This document shows positions 1-5,793 of a stretch of DNA of 8,063 nt, in pieces. The first letter of the stretch is position 1; every line of letters begins with the position of its first letter. Origin of the DNA: an uncultured Collinsella sp. (GTDB taxonomy: Bacteria > Actinomycetota > Coriobacteriia > Coriobacteriales > Coriobacteriaceae); NCBI GenBank assembly GCA_902490095.1, contig CABUCQ010000096.1, positions 1-8,063 of the forward strand. Direction: 5' to 3'. The notes beneath the pieces were generated by a model that was not told the origin of the DNA, ran no database searches, and saw only the letters and a list, made by a program, of their open reading frames with translations. Made by a program: the position numbers and the translations under genes.

Positions 1-825
1 ATGAACGATTCGGGCAACCCTGATCCGGAATACTGGAAGAAATCGCCGCGCGAGTCGGGCGCCAAGCAGGCAAACCGCTACCTCGACGAAATGGAGGGGA
101 AGTGGAACCAGTACAAGAGCATGAGTGCCGGTTCGGGCACCGATCCAAGAAACACCAAACTCCTTCGCCACCATTGCACGCTGCTATTCACGATGGATAT
201 CGCAACACAGGTGTACGGCTCGCTCGCCTACGATTGGGTGGGCAAAACCTGGGGTAACAACAACGACCCCGCATACGGCAATATTAAGGCCCTCTTCCAG
301 GTAAGAACCGACCTCAATTGGACCGAGCAGTTTACCCTAGGACCGGTGCCGTTTTTCCTAAACGTCAACCCCTGGGTGCTGGCGAAGCTGGCGCTCGCCG
401 TGGGTGCCCACACGCACGGCAGCGGCGCGGCGTTTTTCAAGAACATTTCGCTCGACTATTCAAACACCTCGGGCTCATTCACTATCCAGATCGGGCTTGC
501 CGTCACCTTTGGCGCCGGCGAACACGTCGGGCTCATTCACTATCCAGATCGGGCTTGCCGTCACCTTTGGCGCCGGCGTTGCAGGCGTCGCCTCGTCTGC
601 CGTGCGTGGTGCCGCATCCCTCACCCTGTTCATTGGGTACGAGAAGGCGGACGGGCACCAGCTTCCGCGGCTGCGCGTGGGTGCAGACGTCGATGTCGAT
701 GTGATACTCCAGTTCGTAATGTTCAAGTGGACCACCAAGGCTTGGTCGGGGTCGTGGCCCACACTCCTCGATTCGTGGAATATGTCGGTGAACAATGGCG
801 ACCAGTATGTGCTCCATCGCTCTGA
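1..825 (+). CDS. 5' fragment of the broken surface protein gene
   Basis: This frame is open for 274 codons, but only about the first 173 are likely to be authentic. Residues after the second repeat copy begins (from base 521) are Arg/Cys-rich out-of-frame sequence ending at a chance stop. The authentic part starts with a polar stretch rich in Lys, Glu and Trp, followed by alternating hydrophobic segments around residues 58-80 (LLFTMDIATQVYGSLAYDW) and 111-137 (FTLGPVPFFLNVNPWVLAKL). These look like beta strands or amphipathic segments rather than classic membrane helices. I do not recognise the domain. There is no signal peptide, which fits a gene that begins before the window. As an independent protein it is unlikely to be functional. 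Confidence 0.6.
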   Translation: MNDSGNPDPEYWKKSPRESGAKQANRYLDEMEGKWNQYKSMSAGSGTDPRNTKLLRHHCTLLFTMDIATQVYGSLAYDWVGKTWGNNNDPAYGNIKALFQVRTDLNWTEQFTLGPVPFFLNVNPWVLAKLALAVGAHTHGSGAAFFKNISLDYSNTSGSFTIQIGLAVTFGAGEHVGLIHYPDRACRHLWRRRCRRRLVCRAWCRIPHPVHWVREGGRAPASAAARGCRRRCRCDTPVRNVQVDHQGLVGVVAHTPRFVEYVGEQWRPVCAPSL

Positions 826-3358
826 GCTCGCATTGGGTGGAGATACGCCTTACACGCTGGATGCCCGCTTCGGCATGCCCGGCAACATCGAGGCGGACGG
901 CGTGCCGCAATTTATTGCATCGGCCACCATCGTCACCAACGCCGAGCTGCTCGCACGCGCTGAGGTTAAGGCCACTGCAAGGAATGTCGCGCCTACCGTA
1001 CGCGATTGGGACCGGTCGGTCACGCGCATTGAGCTCGAGGCGGATGCAGAAAGCGACGACACGGGACAGATCGAGCATTTCGTCCACGCACTGATAGAGA
1101 ACGACGAAAACGCCGCGCCGATGTATGCGTACACCTATGTCAGGCAGGCGACGAACGCCGTTGCGGACCCCAACGCCAATTCTGCTGGTGTATCGGAGGA
1201 CGAGCGTGGCGGAATCAAGCCCTCGAGCGACAACGTGCTGTTTACCGGCGTTCTCAGCGAAGCTCACATGAAGCTGGCAATGATTGCCGGCGTAGAATGC
1301 CTGTTCCGTATCGCCTCGGTGCGCTACGGCGACAATGGCCGCTCGCGTCTGGTGGTGCACACAAAGGCAAACGGCACGTGGTCCGCTCCCACGCCCGTGG
1401 ACTTTCCCCTTGGGTTTGGCGAGGGCGACGTGGAGCGCGACGGCATATACGATTACGACTTCGACGTGGTGGAATATACGGACGGAAGAGAAAACCAGGA
1501 CGCCTACGTGTTGCTGGTCTCGGGCGAGCGCCCCGACGGCGACAACACCCTTTTCGATACGGCAAGCACAGCCGGCATACTGTCCGTTGTGCGCCTGCGC
1601 ATAAGTAATGACGAGATCCGCGTGGTGTCGCATACGTCATGGCGCAGCATCTCGCGCGGCCGCCTGCAAGAGGATGGCTACCATTGCCTGCAGTGCCCGC
1701 GTATCACGGTGGGCAAGACGCTCGTCGACGGGCGCTTGTCGGGTGCCTACCTCCACCGCCGCGGAACCACCGCAGAAAAGGCACTCGGCAGCGAGGCTGA
1801 GGTTGCGCTGGAGTGCTTTACCCTGTGGTCGGACGTTTCGGGCGACAGCCTGACGTTCCGCCAAGTTCTCCGCTTTCCGCAAGCACCGTCGAGTATCGAA
1901 CTGGGCGAGCCCGAGGATATCAACGGCAAAATGGTGGTGCCCGTTGCGTACGAGACCGCAGACGGTTGCGGCTGCGCATCGTACGCCGTGATCGGCCAGT
2001 CCATTGCGGGCTGGGGCGTTATGTCACCAGACGCCACGGTACCCCGTGCGGTGCCGTGGCCGCAGCACACGGGCTTTTTGGCCACCGTCAACGAGCAGCT
2101 GCAGCATATTACTTGGACGCGAGGCGCGGCGGCATTTGCGTCGGAGCCCGTGGGTGCCGCAGGCTGTGGCCCGGCATCGTTTAGCGTAAGCAACAACGGC
2201 AGGTGCGTGCTCTATGTAGAGAACACCGATGGCAAGGTGGGACAAACCTACGACGAAGAAGGCAACCCGGTAGCAGTGATGGGCAAGCACTTCCGCATCT
2301 TCGCCAGCACCTTGGCAGGCGATCTGTTCACGGAGCCGTTCGTGATGTGCGAGCTGGACCATCCCGTCGATCAGATAACGACATTTTTGACGTCGGGAGG
2401 CATGCTCTCCGCACTCGCCACGCACATTGTAAGCGCGGAGAAGAGCGAGGCAGAGCTGCACGGCATCGAAGTGCCCTTGGTGGCGTGCGCCACTCCGACG
2501 GGCGCGGTCGCTACCTCGGGCGCGGTGGTGCCCGGAGCGGCAGGCGAATCCTTCATGGTCACGGTGCGAAACGACGGCAACACCTTGCTGACCGCCGGCA
2601 CGATTGATCTGTACCGAGAGGGCTCCAGCCAGCCGTTCTCCAGCGCATCCATCGGATTTGGAGTGAACGCACGCATGGCTTCGATCTACGATCCAGAGCT
2701 TGCCGAGGACGCTTCGGCCAACGACATGGCACACGTGAAGTACGCGCTCGAGACGCTGGGCGCACGTTTTGCAACGCACCCGCTGGTAGCCGACAACGGC
2801 AACGCCGTGCTGGCACCGGGTGGCACGGCACAGTTCCGCATGAGCTTCGCCATCCCCGAGAGCTGGAGCGACGAAGTGGGCAAACGCGTAACGCTGTATG
2901 CGAAGGCGCGTAATCTGGTGGCGCTCGATCCCGTAACGCTCGAGGAAATTCGACCGGGCGCAAACTCGGCGCTGGGTGCCGTACTGCACGAGCTTCATGT
3001 GCCCGACGCGGCATGCGAGCGCTCAGAAATTCTGGTCGGCATATGCGACAGCGCGGATACGACAGGACTTCACGACGCCCCGATGACGACGGACAGCGAT
3101 AGTGGCTCGAGTGGCGGCGGTACCGACGAGGGCGGCGGCTCCAGCGGAAGCAGCTCCGGCAGTGGCAAGGACCACGGCAATAACAAGCGCTCCGGAAAAA
3201 CGGGCGCGCTTGCGGGCACGGGCGATGTCAACGCTCCCCTTACGGCAGCCGCTGCAGCACTCGCCGCGGCAGGTGCCGGCCTTGTCGCCTACAGCGCCCG
3301 CCGCACGGCGCTCGAAAAAGACACCGCCGATGAGGTCAATTCGGATAGGCCTCGCTAG
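404..3358 (+). CDS. 3' fragment: surface protein with CARDB-like domain and LAxTG anchor
   Basis: The frame is open from an ATG at 404, but authentic protein starts only near base 521, inside the second repeat copy. The ATG at 404 lies in out-of-frame sequence, and no convincing restart with a ribosome binding site was found. In order, the protein shows a beta-rich N-terminal part; a long middle region (about 1260-2400) with strands such as SRLVVHTKANGTWSAP and VLYVENTDGKVGQ, suggestive of a beta-propeller but not proven; and an Ig-like/CARDB-type stalk near 2500-2930 (VTVRNDGNTLLTAGTIDLY). A Ser/Gly/Asp linker follows at about 3091-3200. The end is a sorting signal: LAGTGD at 3209-3226, an Ala-rich hydrophobic segment, and Arg-Arg. 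LAxTG is known as the motif recognised by class E sortases of high-GC Gram-positives. Attachment to peptidoglycan is inferred, and no sortase gene is in the window. Confidence 0.75.
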   Translation: MPTRTAAARRFSRTFRSTIQTPRAHSLSRSGLPSPLAPANTSGSFTIQIGLAVTFGAGVAGVASSAVRGAASLTLFIGYEKADGHQLPRLRVGADVDVDVILQFVMFKWTTKAWSGSWPTLLDSWNMSVNNGDQYVLHRSELALGGDTPYTLDARFGMPGNIEADGVPQFIASATIVTNAELLARAEVKATARNVAPTVRDWDRSVTRIELEADAESDDTGQIEHFVHALIENDENAAPMYAYTYVRQATNAVADPNANSAGVSEDERGGIKPSSDNVLFTGVLSEAHMKLAMIAGVECLFRIASVRYGDNGRSRLVVHTKANGTWSAPTPVDFPLGFGEGDVERDGIYDYDFDVVEYTDGRENQDAYVLLVSGERPDGDNTLFDTASTAGILSVVRLRISNDEIRVVSHTSWRSISRGRLQEDGYHCLQCPRITVGKTLVDGRLSGAYLHRRGTTAEKALGSEAEVALECFTLWSDVSGDSLTFRQVLRFPQAPSSIELGEPEDINGKMVVPVAYETADGCGCASYAVIGQSIAGWGVMSPDATVPRAVPWPQHTGFLATVNEQLQHITWTRGAAAFASEPVGAAGCGPASFSVSNNGRCVLYVENTDGKVGQTYDEEGNPVAVMGKHFRIFASTLAGDLFTEPFVMCELDHPVDQITTFLTSGGMLSALATHIVSAEKSEAELHGIEVPLVACATPTGAVATSGAVVPGAAGESFMVTVRNDGNTLLTAGTIDLYREGSSQPFSSASIGFGVNARMASIYDPELAEDASANDMAHVKYALETLGARFATHPLVADNGNAVLAPGGTAQFRMSFAIPESWSDEVGKRVTLYAKARNLVALDPVTLEEIRPGANSALGAVLHELHVPDAACERSEILVGICDSADTTGLHDAPMTTDSDSGSSGGGTDEGGGSSGSSSGSGKDHGNNKRSGKTGALAGTGDVNAPLTAAAAALAAAGAGLVAYSARRTALEKDTADEVNSDRPR
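463..578 (+). repeat. 58-bp tandem duplication causing a frameshift
   Basis: Bases 463-520 and 521-578 are head-to-tail copies of the same 58-bp unit. They differ at one site only (C at 468, G at 526). Each copy, in its own frame, encodes NTSGSFTIQIGLAVTFGAG, and the single difference is synonymous (ACC versus ACG, Thr). The extra copy adds 58 bases, one more than 19 codons, and moves the gene into the next frame. Possible origins are slipped-strand duplication, a reversible length switch, or an assembly join of two strain haplotypes. Confidence 0.93.
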
Positions 3359-3405
3359 CCCCTAGTTACTTTTGTGAGAGACGCCGGCTCGGCTCATCGA
3401 ACATC

Positions 3406-3440
3406 AAAAAGGGCTGGTTCTGGATACCCAGAGCCAGCCC
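3406..3440 (-). terminator. Minus-strand intrinsic terminator
   Basis: Arms at 3411-3423 and 3428-3440 pair over 13 bp with one mispair on the plus strand, around a 4-nt loop. Read on the minus strand, the hairpin is followed at once by five T residues (AAAAA at 3406-3410 on the plus strand), as in a rho-independent terminator. On the plus strand there is no T tract after the stem, so it may work only weakly for the surface protein gene. It lies 9 nt past the stop codon of the possible minus-strand small gene. Confidence 0.7.
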
Positions 3441-3448
3441 ATTACGCA

Positions 3449-3565
3449 TTAGATATCATCAGGGGAGTCGAGTTCTGCCTCGAGCTTGGCACGGCGTCTT
3501 TTCGCCAACAATCCGCACGACACGTCTTCGACAGCGTATCCAACCGCAAACGCAGCAAGACACAT
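3449..3565 (-). CDS. Possible small protein, 38 aa, function unknown
   Basis: The minus strand has an ATG at 3565-3563 and a TAA at 3451-3449, giving 38 residues. The N-terminal half is mildly hydrophobic (MCLAAFAVGYAVEDVSCGLL), with Glu-Asp in the middle, so a membrane helix is doubtful. A basic cluster (KRRR) and an acidic tail ending SPDDI follow. The main support is position: the minus-strand intrinsic terminator starts 9 nt after the stop. The same frame is open upstream for about 40 more codons but has no earlier ATG or GTG, and the ribosome binding site is weak (AAAGACGG region). It could instead be the tail of a degraded gene. I do not recognise a family. Confidence 0.4.
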   Translation of the reverse strand: MCLAAFAVGYAVEDVSCGLLAKRRRAKLEAELDSPDDI

Positions 3566-3581
3566 TCGGCCGTCTTTAAAC

Positions 3582-3618
3582 TTACTCGGACAGAGCCGAC
3601 TCGGTTTTGTCCGAGTAA
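3582..3618. repeat. 37-bp near-perfect palindrome (hairpin)
   Basis: Arms TTACTCGGAC (3582-3591) and GTCCGAGTAA (3609-3618) are perfect inverted repeats. The inner segment 3592-3608 also pairs, with CCGA against TCGG and further pairs that include two G·U wobbles in a plus-strand RNA. The structure is centred on base 3600. No T run follows on either strand, so it is not a typical terminator. It could be an operator, an RNA hairpin or an extragenic palindrome. Confidence 0.75.
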
Positions 3619-3619
3619 A

Positions 3620-3661
3620 CGAATCTCCATCGAACTCCGAACGATTGTTCGATGGATTTCG
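3620..3661. repeat. Second inverted repeat with alternative pairing
   Basis: TCCATCGAAC (3626-3635) pairs perfectly with GTTCGATGGA (3647-3656) over 10 bp. A further 4 bp pair at the base (3620-3623 with 3658-3661) across a small internal loop. A second CGAAC at 3638-3642 can also pair with GTTCG at 3647-3651, giving a competing shorter hairpin. It sits directly after the 37-bp palindrome and about 90 bp before the topoisomerase start codon. Confidence 0.65.
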
Positions 3662-3663
3662 TG

Positions 3664-3710
3664 TTGGGTGGAATCGCCCAAGGGCTGGGCTATGCTACCT
3701 TGACTATCTA
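3664..3710 (+). promoter_or_regulatory. Tentative promoter/leader zone of the topoisomerase operon
   Basis: A TATGCT hexamer at 3691-3696 resembles a sigma-70 -10 box, but the only -35-like sequence (TTGGGT, 3664-3669) is too far away at about 21 bp. A TTGACT at 3700-3705 has no -10 box at proper spacing. Two overlapping small hairpins (3664-3681 and 3676-3690) share the CCCA element and exclude each other. The operon needs a promoter somewhere in this gap, and this is the best but weak candidate. Confidence 0.25.
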
Positions 3711-3750
3711 TATGACTTAAACGCAGCAAGGGAGCACCGAGAGAGCGAGT

Positions 3751-5748
3751 ATGGCAAAAAACACCGCAAACTATGGTAACGACAGTATCCGCCAGCTCAA
3801 GGACGAGGAGCGCGTACGCCTGCGCCCCGCCGTCATCTTTGGCTCGGACGGGCTCGACGGCTGCGCGCATGCCGCCTTCGAGATCCTGTCCAACGCCGTT
3901 GACGAGGCGCGCCAGGGCTACGGCAAGCTCATCACCCTTACCGCCTTTCGCGATGGCTCTATCCAGGTAGAGGACAATGGCCGTGGCTGCCCGCTCGACT
4001 GGAACCCCTCCGAGAAGCGCTTTAACTGGGAGCTCGTCTTTTGCGAGCTCTACGCCGGCGGCAAATACAATAACAACCAGGGCGGCGACTACGACTTCTC
4101 GCTCGGTACCAACGGCCTGGGCTCGTGCGCGACCCAGTACGCCTCCGAGTACATGGACGTCACGGTTTGGCGCGATGGCAACAAGTACTCCCTGCACTTT
4201 AAGAAGGGCAAGGTTGTCGGCGCCAAGAAGAAGGCACTCGAGATTGAGCCCAGCGACGAGAACCGCACCGGCACCACCATCAAGTGGCGCCCCGATCTTG
4301 AGGTCTTTACCTCGATCAGCATTCCCCACGACTGGTATCGCGAGACCATGCGCCGCCAGGCCGTGGTCAACGCCAACGTGACCTTCCGCCTGCGCATCGA
4401 GGGCGACGATGGCGAGTTTTCCGAAGAGGATTTTTGCTATCCCAAGGGCATCGAAGACTACGTGCTCGAGAAGGTCGGTACCGACTACCTCACCGAGCCT
4501 TTCTTTATCGAGGCCGACCGTCGAGGTCGCGACCGCGAGGACCTGCCCGACTACAACGTGAAGATTACCGCGTGCATGTGCTTCTCGCGCACCTTCATGA
4601 TGCAGGAGTACTACCACAACTCATCGTGGCTCGAGAATGGCGGCTCGCCCGAGAAGGCTGCCCGTAGCGCTCTGACCAGCGCCATCGATGCCTACATTAA
4701 GCAACAGGGCAAGTACAACAAAAACGAGAGCGGCATCAAATGGCAGGACGTCCAGGACTGCCTGGTGCTGGTGACCAACTGCTTCTCCACCCAGACGTCC
4801 TACGAAAACCAGACTAAGAAGGCCATCAACAACCGCTTTATCCAGCAGGCTATGACGGCCTTCTTTAAGGAGCGCCTCTCGACTTACTTGATCGAGAACA
4901 AAGACGCCGCCAACAAGATCATGGAGCAGGTGCTCATCAACAAGCGTTCGCGCGAGAACGCCGAGAAAACGCGCCAGAGTATCAAAACCAACCTGCAGCA
5001 GAAGACCGACATGGCCAACCGCGTGCAGAAGTTCATCGACTGCCGCTCCAAGGACAAGAGCCGCCGCGAGATCTACATCGTAGAGGGTGACTCGGCAGCA
5101 GGTGCCATTCGCACCTCGCGCGATGCCGAGTTCCAGGGCGTCATGCCCGTCCGCGGCAAGATCCTCAACTGCCTGAAGGAGGATTATCCGCGCATCTTTA
5201 AGTCCGACATCATCATGGACCTCATGCGCGTGCTGGGCTGCGGCGTGGAGATCAAAGACAAGCGCATCAAGAACCTTGGTGCCTTTGACCTGGACAACCT
5301 CAACTGGAACAAGGTCATCATCTGTACGGACGCCGACGTCGACGGTTACCACATCCGCACGCTCGTGCTCACCATGCTTTACCGCCTGGTGCCCACACTT
5401 ATCGACGAGGGTTACGTGTATATCGCCGAGTCGCCGCTCTACGAGATCAACTGCAAAGAGAAGACCTACTTTGCCTACACCGAGCTCGAGAAGAACGGCA
5501 TCCTCAAGGAGATTGGCGACCAAAAGTGCTCCATCAACCGCTCCAAGGGTCTTGGCGAGAACGACCCGGACATGATGTGGCTCACCACCATGAACCCCGA
5601 GACGCGTCGCCTGATCAAGGTGGAGCCCGAGGACGTCACCAAGATGGAGACCATGTTTAACCTGTTGCTGGGCAACGACGAGGCGGGCCGCAAGCGCCAT
5701 ATCTCCGAGCACGGCAAGGAATACCTGGACCAGCTGGACCTGCAATAG
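3751..5748 (+). CDS. parE: DNA topoisomerase type IIA subunit B (ParE/GyrB-like ATPase)
   Basis: This is the ATP-hydrolysing subunit of a type IIA topoisomerase. It forms an A2B2 enzyme with the product of the next gene to pass one DNA duplex through another. GHKL ATPase residues are visible: Glu44 and Asn48 in FEILSNAVDEA, and DNGRG at 75-79, with the same spacing as E42/N46/D73 of E. coli GyrB. The transducer QTK lies at 354-356. The TOPRIM fold has VEGDSA at 444-449 (Glu445) and DADVD at 527-531. The KGLGE motif is at 599-603. At 665 aa it is close to ParE length and lacks the large insert of enterobacterial GyrB. The N-terminal part is divergent: RPAVIFG replaces RPGMYIG, and GTNGLG at 119-124 replaces GGLHGVG. 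The ATG at 3751 has a purine-rich GAGAG stretch 5-11 nt upstream, and an upstream in-frame ATG runs into a stop. The family is certain. The ParE name rather than GyrB rests on the partner lacking a GyrA box. Confidence 0.93.
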   Translation: MAKNTANYGNDSIRQLKDEERVRLRPAVIFGSDGLDGCAHAAFEILSNAVDEARQGYGKLITLTAFRDGSIQVEDNGRGCPLDWNPSEKRFNWELVFCELYAGGKYNNNQGGDYDFSLGTNGLGSCATQYASEYMDVTVWRDGNKYSLHFKKGKVVGAKKKALEIEPSDENRTGTTIKWRPDLEVFTSISIPHDWYRETMRRQAVVNANVTFRLRIEGDDGEFSEEDFCYPKGIEDYVLEKVGTDYLTEPFFIEADRRGRDREDLPDYNVKITACMCFSRTFMMQEYYHNSSWLENGGSPEKAARSALTSAIDAYIKQQGKYNKNESGIKWQDVQDCLVLVTNCFSTQTSYENQTKKAINNRFIQQAMTAFFKERLSTYLIENKDAANKIMEQVLINKRSRENAEKTRQSIKTNLQQKTDMANRVQKFIDCRSKDKSRREIYIVEGDSAAGAIRTSRDAEFQGVMPVRGKILNCLKEDYPRIFKSDIIMDLMRVLGCGVEIKDKRIKNLGAFDLDNLNWNKVIICTDADVDGYHIRTLVLTMLYRLVPTLIDEGYVYIAESPLYEINCKEKTYFAYTELEKNGILKEIGDQKCSINRSKGLGENDPDMMWLTTMNPETRRLIKVEPEDVTKMETMFNLLLGNDEAGRKRHISEHGKEYLDQLDLQ

Positions 5749-5782
5749 CAGCAAATCGATAACGACGGCCCATAAGAAGTTC

Positions 5783-5790
5783 AAGAGGAA
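5783..5790 (+). promoter_or_regulatory. Ribosome binding site fixing a GTG start
   Basis: AAGAGGAA contains GAGG at 5785-5788, five bases before the GTG at 5794. This supports the GTG start of the A subunit over any internal ATG. The 45-bp gap after the B-subunit stop holds no clear terminator or promoter, so the two genes are probably co-transcribed. Confidence 0.75.
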
Positions 5791-5793
5791 ATC

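Larger units (their letters stand above)
1..3358 (+). pseudogene. Frameshifted gene for a large sortase-anchored surface protein
   Basis: Two overlapping open frames make up one gene. The first frame gives sensible protein to about residue 173, and the sense then continues in the +1 frame to the TAG at 3356-3358. The switch lies in a 58-bp tandem repeat at 463-578; 58 is not a multiple of 3. Without one repeat copy the gene is exactly 1,100 codons, and the join reads smoothly (…GLAVTFGAG then VAGVASS…). The product would be a wall-attached extracellular protein of unknown role, with an adhesin or carbohydrate-binding function being only a guess from its architecture. The ATG at base 1 is the window edge. 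No ribosome binding site can be seen and no signal peptide follows it, so the true start probably lies upstream. Codon use (GCA/GCG Ala, TCG Ser) is less uniform than in the topoisomerase genes downstream. The lesion may be a real inactivation, a phase-variation state or an assembly artefact. Confidence 0.75.

Noticed and set aside
463..578. Start of a CRISPR array or longer tandem repeat
   Set aside because: There are only two directly adjacent copies with no spacers, and they encode protein in frame.
463..578. Programmed ribosomal frameshifting
   Set aside because: The frame change is fully explained by the length of the duplication, and no slippery heptamer with a downstream structure was seen.
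533..1633. 366-codon minus-strand open frame opposite the surface protein gene
   Set aside because: His/Arg/Val-rich composition and complete overlap with sensible plus-strand coding mark it as a shadow.
3700..3705. TTGACT as a -35 box for the topoisomerase operon
   Set aside because: No -10-like hexamer lies 16-19 bp downstream; that position reads GCAGCA and then runs into the ribosome binding region.
3442..4617. 391-codon minus-strand open frame running from the intergenic region into the B-subunit gene
   Set aside because: Most of it is antisense to the ATPase domain. The intergenic part is better explained by the 38-codon ORF in another frame, which ends just before the terminator.
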